A DNA stretch of 64,000 bases from an uncultured Pontibacter sp. (GCF_947495565.1 NZ_CANLZM010000002.1:186001-250000), one strand, 5' to 3'; counted from the first letter of the stretch, positions 43,920-53,792 are shown. Notes: generated by a model not told the origin, from the letters alone. Numbers and translations: made by a program.

Positions 43920-44684
43920 ATGATAGCTTCTGTTGTTACTGCTTTTATCTTTTTGCTTTTCGGCCTGTTGTTTCCGCACAAGCCAAAGCCGGTTAAAGAT
44001 TACGAGAAGCTGTTGCTTGTAAATGAGCATAAGTACAAAATCTACGAAATATTCTCCATCGTTCCGCTTTTCTTCTTTACCGGCCTTATCTGCTACGTTT
44101 TTTACCTGCTGGGCAACGACGTGCAGGAAGTATACTTCCGGGGTCGGGAGGCCGAATTCGCTATCTATCCTCCCGATGCCTTTTGGGTGGTGCCGGGTAT
44201 TTGCTTTGGTTTCGGGCTGATCATGCCACCCATAGAGTTCCTGTACCGCCTCATGCTGCAAGAGGAGTATGAGGTATACATGGAATACACCAACCGGAAG
44301 TATGGCATGGACGGGTATAAGGTGGTGCGGTTGATGTGCATGGGCTGCGTTGTGGCCGGAGTAGGGCTTTCCTTCCTGGGCCTCGGTTGGTATAAGGAGA
44401 TCAAGGGCGATAAAATCGTTATCGCCGACTTCTATTCGCTAACCCTACAGGAGTATACTATACAGCAAATCGAATCTGTTACGTACTTCGAGAAAAACAT
44501 TAATTCTGAGGGAATGGCAGAGGTTGAGCCGCACTATAAAATTACTTTCAGCGATGGCAGAACATGGGATACATCGGATAACTTCCATGAGGTGAGCGAG
44601 GAGAAGTATGAGGCAATTGTAAATTATCTTGTCTCCAGATCAAACCTTGAGGTAGTTTACAAAGATGTGGATGAGGTAGAGTAA
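43920..44684 (+). CDS. Four-helix membrane protein of unknown function
   Basis: The 254-residue protein has hydrophobic segments at about 1-20, 42-66, 85-112 and 139-160 and a soluble C-terminal region of about 90 residues with beta-type patterns (YTIQQIESVTYF, PHYKITFSDGRTWDT). I do not recognise the family. It lies close behind the MutS-like gene and is probably co-transcribed with it. Confidence 0.75.
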   Translation: MIASVVTAFIFLLFGLLFPHKPKPVKDYEKLLLVNEHKYKIYEIFSIVPLFFFTGLICYVFYLLGNDVQEVYFRGREAEFAIYPPDAFWVVPGICFGFGLIMPPIEFLYRLMLQEEYEVYMEYTNRKYGMDGYKVVRLMCMGCVVAGVGLSFLGLGWYKEIKGDKIVIADFYSLTLQEYTIQQIESVTYFEKNINSEGMAEVEPHYKITFSDGRTWDTSDNFHEVSEEKYEAIVNYLVSRSNLEVVYKDVDEVE

Positions 44685-44842
44685 CAGGAGGATAACTTCT
44701 TGCCATTTACTTTTTCACCTGCTCCTCCTCTACCTTCCCCGAAGCAATGCAACATTTTTGCCGGGATGTAGTTCTTCTAAAAGTATAACCAATCCATATA
44801 TTACGGCCTAGCCATAGCTTTGTGCTCCATAAAATAATACCA

Positions 44843-45928
44843 ATGAAGATAGACTCCCATCCGGTCAGATTTATACTCCCGGTGCTGCTGTGCCTTTTGT
44901 TTACCGCCTGCAACAGAGACAAACCCATCCCCCCTATTGAACGCTTAGAGGAATACACCACTACCAAGCAGTACCCCGGAAAGGTGGGCGACGAGAGCCT
45001 GGATGACTGGAAAAAGCACCTGAAAGACATTGAGGTGGTTCAGATAAAGTCTACGATGGACGGCAAGGTGGAGCCGGCGCTGTTTTACGAGTCTGAGTCG
45101 ACCCGCAAAAAGCCCTTACTGGTGGTACTGCACAGTTGGAGCAGTGGCTACCTGCAGGTGCCCTCCATCCCGTTCGCGCTCTGGGCCGAGAAATACGACT
45201 GGGCCTTTATACAGCCCAACTACCGCGGCGTGTTTGAACAGCCCGAAGCCATGGCCTCGGATATGGCCATACAGGATATCGTAGATGCCGTGGATTACGC
45301 CATGCAGCACGCCAACATCGATTCTTCGCGCGTGTACCTGGTGGGCTCGTCCGGAGGCGCCATGACGGCCTTGGTAACCGCCAGCCGCCACCCCGAGCTT
45401 TGGGCTGGAGTAGTGGCCTGGGTGCCGGTGTTTGATATTCCAGAGTGGTATGACTTTAACCTGTATTACCCGCACCGCAAGTATAACAGCCAGATTGTAG
45501 CCGCCCTGGGCGGAGAGCCGCTGGAAGGAACACCAGCCGAGGCGGAAGGCAAAAAACGCAGTCCTAGCACCCAGATTCATCAGGCCAAGGAGGTTCCCAT
45601 ACTCCTGGCTCACGGTATAAACGATCTGCTGGTGCCGCCGAGCCACTCCATCCGCGCCTTCAACATCCTGGCCGACCCATCAGACACTATCTCCAAAGAG
45701 CAGATGGATTACATTGTGAAGGAGCAGGCTATACCAGAGAGCATGCAGGGCGAGGCCAGCGAGCCATACTTTGGAAAGGGTGACCCCGAAGTAGTCTTCA
45801 GCCGTGAATCTGATAACGTGAAGCTGGTACTGTACATAGGCGTGCATGATATGGCCTATAACTCCACGCTGCTCTGGCTAAACGACCAGCAGAAGAAACA
45901 GCCACAGCCCGCTACAGCTCAGAAATAG
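44843..45928 (+). CDS. Prolyl-oligopeptidase-type (S9) hydrolase lipoprotein
   Basis: From ATG 44843 the 361-residue product begins with a lipoprotein signal (MKIDSHPVRFILPVLLCLLF, then TAC) with lipobox Cys. The alpha/beta-hydrolase part has the nucleophile elbow GSSGGAMTAL, an Asp in HGINDLLVPP and a late His in GVHDMAYN, completing a triad. Family members cleave peptides or esters. A GTG at 44822 extends the frame by 7 residues but is less likely. Confidence 0.87.
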   Translation: MKIDSHPVRFILPVLLCLLFTACNRDKPIPPIERLEEYTTTKQYPGKVGDESLDDWKKHLKDIEVVQIKSTMDGKVEPALFYESESTRKKPLLVVLHSWSSGYLQVPSIPFALWAEKYDWAFIQPNYRGVFEQPEAMASDMAIQDIVDAVDYAMQHANIDSSRVYLVGSSGGAMTALVTASRHPELWAGVVAWVPVFDIPEWYDFNLYYPHRKYNSQIVAALGGEPLEGTPAEAEGKKRSPSTQIHQAKEVPILLAHGINDLLVPPSHSIRAFNILADPSDTISKEQMDYIVKEQAIPESMQGEASEPYFGKGDPEVVFSRESDNVKLVLYIGVHDMAYNSTLLWLNDQQKKQPQPATAQK

Positions 45929-45947
45929 TAAACTCTTTGCTCTGTGC

Positions 45948-45983
45948 ATCAAGTATCTATAAAATCTATACTTTATACTTGAT
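45948..45983. repeat. Inverted repeat ATCAAGTAT/ATACTTGAT between convergent genes
   Basis: Nine bases (45948-45956) pair with 45975-45983 around an 18-nt loop that itself contains TATACTT. It may act as a weak terminator between the S9 hydrolase and HhH genes. Confidence 0.5.
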
Positions 45984-46084
45984 TCGCGGGGGGAACATCG
46001 CTTGATTCTAATGTCCGGAAGCCAAATTTTCAGACTATTGGCCTTACCCTCTCTGGCAGCAAGCTACTGAAGAAATGTTAACGC

Positions 46085-47029
46085 TTACAGCGCCAGGTAT
46101 GGCTTGATCTTTTCATACAGCTCTGCCGTTACCAGCTTTACCTGCCGCACATCCTCCACCTGCTCATACTTGCCATGCTGCTCCCGGTAGGCCACTATAG
46201 CGCGGGCCACGTTAGACGATATGTACGGGTGCGTGCGCAGCTCATCGGCAGCGGCCGTATTTATACTTAGCTGCTGCACTACGTTAGCCTTTGGTACAAA
46301 AGTATACTTGTGCAGGCTATCCACCACCTCCGGCTGCAGCCCGTATACCTCGCGCAGCTGCTCCATACTATAAAAGCCGCCCAAGCCACTTCTATACTTT
46401 ACTATGCGTGCGGAAAGCTTGCTGCCGATACCCCTTATCTGCTTCAGCTGCGTGGTGTCGGCGGTGTTGATGTTGAAGGGTGCCAGTATAAATTTCTCCC
46501 GCTTGCCGGTATTCCAGTTTGGGTTTGGGGCGGATCTGGGCGAGTTGCCAGCTATACTCTCTGACCGTTTATACTTGGATGGCCGCTCTTCTGGCAGCTC
46601 AATGTACGGGTACAGCCGCTGAAAAACAGAGTCCGGGAGGCCGTAGATTCTGCCCAGCTCTGCTTTGTAGGTCAGGTCACCTACCTTGCTACGGTAGTTA
46701 AGGATGCGCTGCGCCAGGTACTTGGGTAAGCCGAAAGCCTGCCACTCCTCCACCGTCAGTTGGTTGGGGTTAAAGGGCCGTAGCGCCACGGCAGGCACTT
46801 TATACTTTGCATTCAGCTCCGGCTGCCTCTCCTCCAGCTGCGCCACCAGGCTATCGAGCAGTTGGCGGTCTTGGGCTGCAGTAAACTCAGGCTCCGAAGT
46901 ATAGATGCTGCCAAAAAGAAAAGGTGCCGCCGATAGCAGCACCAGTAAGGTGAGTAGCACCAGAAACGCATTTACCTCGCGCTGCGAAAAGCCGAAGTTC
47001 CTGCGTATCCAGTGCTTTAATTGTTTCAT
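46085..47029 (-). CDS. Helix-hairpin-helix (ComEA-like) membrane-anchored protein
   Basis: The 314-residue protein has an N-terminal membrane helix (about 22-45) after a short basic tail, then three ComEA-type helix-hairpin-helix units: FNPNQLTVEEWQAFGLPKYL, FNINTADTTQLKQIRGIGSK and LSINTAAADELRTHPYISSN. ComEA binds incoming DNA during natural transformation, but Bacteroidota often have several HhH proteins of unknown role. It lies 9 bases after the small transporter subunit gene and is probably part of that transcript. Confidence 0.87.
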   Translation of the reverse strand: MKQLKHWIRRNFGFSQREVNAFLVLLTLLVLLSAAPFLFGSIYTSEPEFTAAQDRQLLDSLVAQLEERQPELNAKYKVPAVALRPFNPNQLTVEEWQAFGLPKYLAQRILNYRSKVGDLTYKAELGRIYGLPDSVFQRLYPYIELPEERPSKYKRSESIAGNSPRSAPNPNWNTGKREKFILAPFNINTADTTQLKQIRGIGSKLSARIVKYRSGLGGFYSMEQLREVYGLQPEVVDSLHKYTFVPKANVVQQLSINTAAADELRTHPYISSNVARAIVAYREQHGKYEQVEDVRQVKLVTAELYEKIKPYLAL

Positions 47030-47038
47030 GTATAAGCT

Positions 47039-47197
47039 TTACGGTTTTACCTGGCGATCCGGCTCATCGTCGTTATCCAGGTACGAGTCAGGCTCAGGCT
47101 TTGGCGGTGTTTTTATCACGCGCACAAAAAAGTATATCATCAGGCTGGTTACCAAAATCATGGTACCGAGCATCACAACAAGTGCAGATGTATTCAT
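47039..47197 (-). CDS. Small membrane subunit beside the NSS transporter (MetS-like)
   Basis: A 52-codon gene with start ATG 47197 and stop TAA encodes one membrane helix (SALVVMLGTMILVTSLMIYF) followed by a short basic segment and a proline/acidic tail (KPEPDSYLDNDDEPD). It starts 7 bases after the transporter stop and ends 9 bases before the HhH gene. In Corynebacterium the MetP transporter needs a similarly small subunit, MetS; the position and topology suggest the same pairing. Sequence identity to MetS is not claimed. Confidence 0.75.
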   Translation of the reverse strand: MNTSALVVMLGTMILVTSLMIYFFVRVIKTPPKPEPDSYLDNDDEPDRQVKP

Positions 47198-47203
47198 AGT
47201 TTC

Positions 47204-48856
47204 TTAAATTCTTCCTTCTCTAACTCTTTTTTTATAGGCAATGTAAACCAGTCCCGCAATACTCAGGAACACGGCCACAAGTAGTATACGCGAGGCATTC
47301 ACGAAGAACAGCGTATCCTGCAGTTGCTCTATCACGGCAGGGTCTGTGGCCTCTGCCAGTTGGCGCTTCAGGCTGGAGTTTTTGATCTTGTTGATGATGG
47401 AGCTATCGTCCAGCACCCACTCTCCGGCAAAAGCCTTGCCCCAGTCGCCGCCTTTCGGTGTTACCAGCGAGCCGATAAATACCCACAGCAGCAGCAGCGG
47501 CGTTACAAATTTGATGATGTACTTATAGATGTATGGCACCTGAATGTCAGCTCCGGAAGTAATTTCGCGCCAGCCTTTGCCCATGCCGAACACCCAGGCA
47601 AACAGGATTGTCTCGAACAAGGCAAACACTACCAACGACACCGTACCGGCCCAGTAGTCATACTCATCAAACACGCCATACTTAAAGAACAGCACGGTTG
47701 GCATACCCAACAGCAGCACGATCAGACCGAAAGACCAGGCGGCAGGCCGGCGTCTCCAGTTAAACTCATCCTGCAGGAAGCCGATCCAAGGTGTACCCAT
47801 AGCCAGCGAAGAAGTGATACCCGCAAAGAAAAGCAGCCCAAACCACATAAAGCCAGCCACAGCACCAATCGTATCGCCCCACTGGAAGAACAGGTATGGC
47901 AAAGTTTTAAAGCCAAGGCCCAGGCCACCCAATTGCACCAGCTCTGTTACGCGCTCAATGCCTAGGTAACCGATAGAGATCGGGATCAGGATAGAGCTAC
48001 CCAGCACCACCTCCACAAACTCGTTCATCCAGCCAGCCGACATCGCGTTCAGGGCAATATCATCCTTAGAGCGCACATAAGAGGCGTAGCAGTGTACCGT
48101 ACCCATACCTACCGACAGGGTAAAGAAGATCTGACCGGCAGCAGCGAGCCACACCGTTGGCGACCACAGCTCATCATAGTTCGGAGTCCAGAGGAAGTTA
48201 AGGCCAGCGGCGCTGTCGCTTAGGGCACCATTTTCGCCAGCTTGAATGGTAAAGCCTTTGTAGGCCAGGAAAATACCGAACAGGATCAGCATCGGCATAC
48301 CGAACTTAGCCACACGCTCCACGCCCTTCGCCAAGCCCTGCGACAGGATCCAGGTATTCAGCAGCAAGCAGATAACAAAGAACACGATCGGCTCGTAAGG
48401 AATTCCGAAAGTAGATTTTCCCAGGCTTACGTACTCGTTAAAGAACGCTGCCACGCCATCCTGGTCTAAACCAGCGAAGGTGCCGCCCAGCGAGTGGAAC
48501 ACATAAGAAAGCGTCCAAGACTCCAGGTAACAGTAGTAAGAGGCAACGGCAATGTTTGTCCAGATACCGAATACGCCAATGTACTTCCAGAGGCGGTTCT
48601 TGTGCATAGTATCCACAATAAAAGGTGTGGAGTGGTGCCCAAACTTGCCTCCGAAGCGGCCCATCGACCATTCTATCCAGAGCAGGGGAATACCCATCAC
48701 CAGAAAACAGATAAGATAAGGGATGATGAAGGCGCCGCCGCCATTCTGAACCGCCTGCACCGGAAAACGCAGGAAGTTTCCGAGACCTACGGCATTACCG
48801 GCCATCGCCAGGATCAGGCCGACGCGTGAGCCCCAGGATTCTTTGTTAGCACTCAT
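47204..48856 (-). CDS. Sodium-dependent transporter of the NSS (SNF) family
   Basis: The 550-residue protein has about 12 membrane helices and the family opening WGSRVGLILAMAGNAVGLGN followed by FLRFPVQAVQNGGGAF. It couples sodium entry to uptake of an amino acid or similar solute; the substrate cannot be told. The small gene that follows probably encodes its accessory subunit. The start at ATG 48856 (MSANKESW) is family-like. Confidence 0.93.
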   Translation of the reverse strand: MSANKESWGSRVGLILAMAGNAVGLGNFLRFPVQAVQNGGGAFIIPYLICFLVMGIPLLWIEWSMGRFGGKFGHHSTPFIVDTMHKNRLWKYIGVFGIWTNIAVASYYCYLESWTLSYVFHSLGGTFAGLDQDGVAAFFNEYVSLGKSTFGIPYEPIVFFVICLLLNTWILSQGLAKGVERVAKFGMPMLILFGIFLAYKGFTIQAGENGALSDSAAGLNFLWTPNYDELWSPTVWLAAAGQIFFTLSVGMGTVHCYASYVRSKDDIALNAMSAGWMNEFVEVVLGSSILIPISIGYLGIERVTELVQLGGLGLGFKTLPYLFFQWGDTIGAVAGFMWFGLLFFAGITSSLAMGTPWIGFLQDEFNWRRRPAAWSFGLIVLLLGMPTVLFFKYGVFDEYDYWAGTVSLVVFALFETILFAWVFGMGKGWREITSGADIQVPYIYKYIIKFVTPLLLLWVFIGSLVTPKGGDWGKAFAGEWVLDDSSIINKIKNSSLKRQLAEATDPAVIEQLQDTLFFVNASRILLVAVFLSIAGLVYIAYKKRVREGRI

Positions 48857-48989
48857 AAAGTAAGGTAGAAGTGTTTAGTTAGTTATAAGGTGTTTGGTGG
48901 TAATCCGCTGAAATTTAAGGTTCCAATATAGGTAATGGTTTGGATAGCTGCATTAAAAAACTAATATTTTTAATGTTATGGCAATAATA

Positions 48990-49901
48990 TCAGCCCTGTT
49001 TCTCTGCCTGCTCTGCCACCATGCGGATGCCTTCTGCAAAAGTGTGCGGGCGGTAACCTAAATCCATTTCCGCTTTGCGGATGATAAAGCCGGTACGAGG
49101 CGGGCGTTTGGCAGGCTGCGTAAAGGTGCTGCCATCTGCTTTATCAATCAAAGCTTTGTCCAGGGTAAAGAAATCGGCTACCTGCATGGCCATCTCGTAT
49201 GGCGTTAGCATTTCTGAGCCGGAGATGTTGTAGATGCCCTCGGCGTTATGCTCGGCGGCCAGCCAGCAGCCCATGGCCAGGTCTTCGGCCAGCGTTGGAG
49301 TCCGGAACTGGTCTGTAACCACTTTGATTACTTTACCGGCCTGCAGGCTATCGCGCACCCATAGCACAATGTTGGAGCGGCCGTAGTCGTGGGCAACGCC
49401 ATACACCAGCACAGTGCGAAGTATGGCCCATTTGCATTTGGCCTTCTTCACGACCTCCTCTGCCATCAGCTTGGTTTCGCCATAGAAGTTAACCGGGTTT
49501 GGCTCAGCTGTTTCGTCGTATGGCCCGTTCTCGCCGTCAAATATAAAGTCGGTGCTTACATGGATGAGGTGGGCGTTATACTTCTCACAGGCATGTACCA
49601 GGTACTGCACGGCATCGCGGTTTAAGAGCATTGCTCCGTCGCGATCGCTTTCGCACTGGTCCACGTTGGTCATGGCAGCGGTGTGGATGATGTGCGTCGG
49701 GCGAAACTCGCTTACCACCAGATCCACCTGCTCAGCGCTTGTTACATCCATACTTCTGAACGGCAGCGTTGGGTAAAGGCTGGCCAATTTGTTCTCGCCA
49801 CGGCTGGTAGCCAGTACTTCAATATCCTGCTTCGGCAGCAGCAGTTCGGCCAGTTTCTGGCCTAACAGGCCGTTAGAGCCGGTAATTAGAATGCGCATCA
49901 T
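48990..49901 (-). CDS. RmlD-like NAD-dependent sugar reductase
   Basis: The 303-residue SDR protein has the Rossmann motif ITGSNGLLGQKLAELL, the RmlD-type SEFRPTHIIHTAAMTNVDQC, YxxxK in NFYGETKLMAE and TDQFRTPTLAEDLA. RmlD reduces dTDP-4-keto-rhamnose, but other rml genes are not here, so the precise sugar is open. Two starting Met codons leave the start uncertain by one. It ends 4 bases after the start region of the cyclophilin gene and shares its strand, so co-transcription is likely. Confidence 0.9.
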   Translation of the reverse strand: MMRILITGSNGLLGQKLAELLLPKQDIEVLATSRGENKLASLYPTLPFRSMDVTSAEQVDLVVSEFRPTHIIHTAAMTNVDQCESDRDGAMLLNRDAVQYLVHACEKYNAHLIHVSTDFIFDGENGPYDETAEPNPVNFYGETKLMAEEVVKKAKCKWAILRTVLVYGVAHDYGRSNIVLWVRDSLQAGKVIKVVTDQFRTPTLAEDLAMGCWLAAEHNAEGIYNISGSEMLTPYEMAMQVADFFTLDKALIDKADGSTFTQPAKRPPRTGFIIRKAEMDLGYRPHTFAEGIRMVAEQAEKQG

Positions 49902-49904
49902 GTA

Positions 49905-50555
49905 TTATTTCTTTTCCAGTGACTGGGTATTATAGTTGTAATCATACTTCTTGGCGATCTTTTTCTTCTTAACCTGCTCCACTGCCACTTTCATTTTGAT
50001 GTCTGTCAGCGGGCGGTCGCGGCCGTCTTTTGGCTGCTCTGCAATCTTGTCAATCACATCCAGGCCATCCACTACCTGCCCAAACACGGTGTATACTTCA
50101 TCCAGCATCGGGGTACCGTTGTGGTTCTCCACGATATAGAACTGGGAGCCGCTGCTGGCACGGGAAGGGTTTACACGGTCGTCCTGGCGGGCTGCTGCAA
50201 CGGCACCGCGCACGTGCCTGTGAGACGGGTTTATTTCGGCGGGCACAGTATAGCCGGGGTTGCCTGCACCATCGTTGCGCGGGTTATCGTCCTTGGTATT
50301 GGGATCTCCGCCTTGAATCATAAAGCCGTCTATTACCCGGTGAAATGTGGTGCCGTCGTAAAAGCCCTCTTTAGCCAGCTTCAGGAAGTTGGCTTTATGC
50401 TGCGGCGTGTCGTCAAAAAGAATCAGTTTGATATCGCCCTGCGGCGTGGAGATAGTGACAAGTTGATCTTTGCCCTTCGGTTTTTGGGCCAGCACCACCA
50501 GTGGCAGCACAAAGGCAAGCAGGGCAGCGGCAGCTATTCGTTTCAGCATTTTCAT
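49905..50555 (-). CDS. Exported cyclophilin-type peptidyl-prolyl isomerase
   Basis: The 216-residue protein has a signal peptide (MKMLKRIAAAALLAFVLPLV) and a cyclophilin domain with FYDGTTFHRVIDGFMIQGGD, GSQFYIV and FGQVVDGLDVIDKI. A short basic tail (KKKKIAKKYDYN) follows. It assists folding of exported proteins. A TAAATTTG box lies upstream at 50613. Confidence 0.92.
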   Translation of the reverse strand: MKMLKRIAAAALLAFVLPLVVLAQKPKGKDQLVTISTPQGDIKLILFDDTPQHKANFLKLAKEGFYDGTTFHRVIDGFMIQGGDPNTKDDNPRNDGAGNPGYTVPAEINPSHRHVRGAVAAARQDDRVNPSRASSGSQFYIVENHNGTPMLDEVYTVFGQVVDGLDVIDKIAEQPKDGRDRPLTDIKMKVAVEQVKKKKIAKKYDYNYNTQSLEKK

Positions 50556-50612
50556 ACTTCTGTTTTAGTCGGTTTTATATAAAGCACTCTCCGGCTACAG
50601 GTAGCAGGATTT

Positions 50613-50620
50613 CAAATTTA
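50613..50620 (-). promoter_or_regulatory. Promoter -7 box TAAATTTG for the cyclophilin gene
   Basis: Exact TAnnTTTG match on the minus strand, about 57 bases before the ATG. Confidence 0.5.
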
Positions 50621-50840
50621 AGCCTTTTTAGCACTTGTTTATATTTTCAGAGCATTTTCTGCAGCCTATCGCCTTAGCCAGCAAGCTGTATAAAGTATAA
50701 ACTACATCAAGATCGGTCGCGCCTATATTGAACTATATTGCTTTTTTAATGAACTGACGCAGGCAATCGGGCCAAAAACTTTACATTGGCAGCAGAAAAA
50801 GTTAAATTTAAGAAAAGTGACTAATCAACTATCCTCATAA

Positions 50841-52397
50841 ATGAAAAGAATCTTACTCTCTGCAGCGCTCAGTTTGGGGGTCTGTAGTACCCTCTTCGCC
50901 CAGACACACAAAACCACTGTCGACGAACAAATTGATGCTGCCATTGGCCCTACGGCACAATTTATTTCAGACATTATCTTCTATGAACTCTCCATAGCAG
51001 GCGTTGGCATTCCACTGATTCTGGTGTGGCTTTTAGCTGGCGCTCTGTTTTTTACAGTATACCTGGGCTTTGTTAACATCAGAGGCTTTAAACATGCCCT
51101 GGATATTGTGCGGGGCAAGTATAACCAGGAAGGCGCACCCGGTGAGGTAACGCACTTCCAGGCACTTACAGCTGCCGTTTCCGGCACGGTAGGCCTGGGT
51201 AATATTGCCGGTGTAGCCATAGCTATCTCGCTTGGTGGCCCGGGCGCAACCTTTTGGATGATTTTGGCAGGTTTGCTGGGTATGTCGTCTAAGTTTGTGT
51301 CGTGCACGCTGGGTGTAAAGTACCGGGATCACCACGCAGACGGCACTGTATCCGGTGGCCCGATGCATTACCTGAACAAAGGCTTAAAAGAACGCGGCAT
51401 GCCAGCCATAGGCAAGTTCCTGGCTGCTTTCTTTGCTATTATGTGTATCGGTGGTGCCATAGGCGCAGGCAATATGTTCCAGATAAACCAGGCTACGCAG
51501 CAGTTTATAGCTGTAACAGGCGGCGAGGCAGGCTCTTGGTTTGGGGGCGGTAACGCCTGGATTTTCGGTTTGATTATGGCTGTGCTGGTAGGCCTGGTTA
51601 TACTTGGTGGCATGAAGAGCATTGCCCGTGTAACCGAAAAAGTGGTGCCGCTGATGTGTGCTATATACATTTTAGCCGCTATAGTTGTACTGATCTCTAA
51701 CTATACACTTATACCGGGTGCCTTTTCAGCAATTTACGAAGGCGCTTTCTCGGCTTCAGCCATTGGCGGTGGCGTAGTGGGTGTAATGATTCAAGGCCTC
51801 CGCCGGGGTATGTTCTCTAACGAGGCCGGCATCGGCTCTGCTTCCATTGCGCACTCTGCCGTTAAGACTAATGTGCCGGTAACGGAAGGTTTTGTAGCCT
51901 CACTAGAGCCGTTCATAGACACGGTGGTAGTTTGTACCATGACGGCGCTGGTAATTGTGGTAACAGGCGCTTACCAAATGGACGCCGCCGGCGACGGCAT
52001 CGCGCTTACTTCTACCGCTTTCGCCACTGTTATCGATTGGTTCCCGATCATACTGGCTGCCGCAGTTATACTTTTCGCCTTCTCTACTATGATCACCTGG
52101 TCTTATTATGGCCTGAAATCGTGGACTTACCTGTTTGGCCATAATAAGGCAGCGGATATCAGCTTTAAGCTTCTTTTCTGTTCTTTCGTGGTGCTGGGCG
52201 CGCCTATGCAGCTTGGCAGCGTGGTTGCTTTCTCAGATGCCATGCTATTTGCCATGAGTATCCCAAACATGGTAGGCTTATACTTGCTGGCCCCGATTGT
52301 GAAGCGCGAGATGCAGGATTTCCTGGCTTACGCCCGCTCTACGAAGAAAAACCCGCTTACCAAAGAGGCTGTTAAAGCGGAAGCAGCAAAGGTTTAA
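50841..52397 (+). CDS. Alanine/glycine:cation symporter (AGCS) family protein
   Basis: The 518-residue protein starts with a cleavable-looking signal segment, unusual but seen in this family in Bacteroidota, then about 11 membrane helices. Family motifs include [27 protein letters not shown] and [20 protein letters not shown]. It imports alanine or glycine with sodium. Monocistronic with a 19-bp terminator. Confidence 0.93.
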   Translation: MKRILLSAALSLGVCSTLFAQTHKTTVDEQIDAAIGPTAQFISDIIFYELSIAGVGIPLILVWLLAGALFFTVYLGFVNIRGFKHALDIVRGKYNQEGAPGEVTHFQALTAAVSGTVGLGNIAGVAIAISLGGPGATFWMILAGLLGMSSKFVSCTLGVKYRDHHADGTVSGGPMHYLNKGLKERGMPAIGKFLAAFFAIMCIGGAIGAGNMFQINQATQQFIAVTGGEAGSWFGGGNAWIFGLIMAVLVGLVILGGMKSIARVTEKVVPLMCAIYILAAIVVLISNYTLIPGAFSAIYEGAFSASAIGGGVVGVMIQGLRRGMFSNEAGIGSASIAHSAVKTNVPVTEGFVASLEPFIDTVVVCTMTALVIVVTGAYQMDAAGDGIALTSTAFATVIDWFPIILAAAVILFAFSTMITWSYYGLKSWTYLFGHNKAADISFKLLFCSFVVLGAPMQLGSVVAFSDAMLFAMSIPNMVGLYLLAPIVKREMQDFLAYARSTKKNPLTKEAVKAEAAKV

Positions 52398-52415
52398 GTA
52401 TACTTTTACTTGTTG

Positions 52416-52462
52416 ATAAACAAAGAAGGGTCGCCTGAAACAAGCGACCCTTCTTTGTTTAT
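52416..52462 (+). terminator. 19-bp hairpin terminator of the AGCS gene
   Basis: The arms 52416-52434 and 52444-52462 pair perfectly with a 9-nt loop (core CAAAGAAGGGTCGC). An AAGTATACTT palindrome precedes it. It also faces the convergent hemC gene. Confidence 0.85.
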
Positions 52463-52514
52463 ATTCTGCGCGAGTTTAGCGCAGCGTAATTTGTGGCAGG
52501 TGTTTATCTGAAAC

Positions 52515-53465
52515 TTATTCCTCTCTTTCAGATTTTATACTTCTTAGGATCTCAGCCCCGCCTTGGTTTAAAATGATATTGGCCAGCTCCTCACCGAGTT
52601 CCTCGGCAGTTACCGTTGGACCTTCCATTGTTTCCTGCAGCAGTGTTTTGCCATCCAGGCTTACAATGCCACCAGTTATACTAACGCCTTCGTCAGTAAG
52701 TCTTGCCAGTGCAAACGACGGAATACTGCAGCCGCCCTCCATGGTGCGCAGGAAAGCACGCTCAGCTAGCAGGCATACATGCGTTTGGGTATGGTTCAGC
52801 GCCTGTTTCAGCCCTTTTTTCAGTTCCGGCTCCAGGTTACGGGCGCATTCAATGGCTACGCTGCCTTGCCCGGCGGCAGGCACAAACTCATCCTCCGGAA
52901 ACGTATGCACAATCAGATTATCGTAGCCCATGCGTACTACACCGGCGTAGGCCAGCATCAGGGCATCGAACTGCTTTTCCTCCAGTTTGCGTAGGCGCGT
53001 CTGCAGGTTTCCTCTCGATTCGGCAGTGGAAATGTTTGGATAATGCTTCTTTAGCAGTGCCCTGCGGCGGGTGGAGGACGTACCGATGACGGCTTTACTA
53101 TCACGCTCCAGCTTAAAATTCGGGTCGAAGCTCAGGATAACATCGTTTACCTGCTCCCGCTCCATAAAAGCCACCAGTTCCAGATCAGCAGGAATACTGG
53201 ACTGCACATCTTTGGCACTGTGCACAGCAATCTCCACCTGCCCTTGGCGCAGCGCCACTTCCAACTCCTCGGTAAACACACCTTTAGAGCCTATTTTATC
53301 CAAAGATTTATCTAACACCTGATCGCCTTTGGTGCTGATGATAACCAGCTCTGTTTTAAAGCCTGCAGCCTGAAGTTTTGCCGCAGCGTGTTCGGCTTGC
53401 CACAGGGCCAGCTTGCTCCCACGTGTGCCAATACGTATGGTTTTATTCTTGATATCTTCTGACAT
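52515..53465 (-). CDS. hemC: Porphobilinogen deaminase (hydroxymethylbilane synthase)
   Basis: The 316-residue enzyme joins four porphobilinogens into hydroxymethylbilane for heme. RIGTRGSKLALWQA is at the N terminus, GVFTEELEVAL and HSAKDVQSS follow, and the dipyrromethane-binding Cys is at about residue 246 in MEGGCSIPSF. All family parts are present. It is not in a hem cluster. Four TATACTT heptamers crowd its upstream region. Confidence 0.96.
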   Translation of the reverse strand: MSEDIKNKTIRIGTRGSKLALWQAEHAAAKLQAAGFKTELVIISTKGDQVLDKSLDKIGSKGVFTEELEVALRQGQVEIAVHSAKDVQSSIPADLELVAFMEREQVNDVILSFDPNFKLERDSKAVIGTSSTRRRALLKKHYPNISTAESRGNLQTRLRKLEEKQFDALMLAYAGVVRMGYDNLIVHTFPEDEFVPAAGQGSVAIECARNLEPELKKGLKQALNHTQTHVCLLAERAFLRTMEGGCSIPSFALARLTDEGVSITGGIVSLDGKTLLQETMEGPTVTAEELGEELANIILNQGGAEILRSIKSEREE

Positions 53466-53792
53466 GTTATACTTTATGCGAGGCTGCAGCTATACTTTAT
53501 ACTTTGCTTAGCCTCAGTTTATACTTACTATAATGATGAGAGCGGCTGCAAATTTCAGCCTTCATTGGCCATCCTTCTGTTTACTCTTTTGTCATCCTGA
53601 AAGTGACACAGCCCGGACTTGTTTCGGGGAATCTTGGTTGCTGATAGTATAAGCTTCACCTCTTTTCTACCAAGTTTCTTAACAGAATGGCACAAGGGGT
53701 TTATACTTCAACTGTTTCTGTGAACCCACCCCTAGCCCCTCCAAGGAGGGGAATCATTATCACTGAAAATAATCAGCAATAAACAATTAATT
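53466..53792. repeat. Repeat-rich spacer between hemC and holB
   Basis: The 327-base gap holds no gene. It contains four TATACTT heptamers near 53465-53530 and one at 53701, a GTCATCCTGAAAG-type element with CCCGGAC (53591-53640), a CCCCTCC-AA-GGAGGGG hairpin (53736-53751) and, at its end, AATCAGCAATAAACAAT (53771-53787). The last two are of a kind of short repeat commonly scattered in Bacteroidota genomes. Confidence 0.6.
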
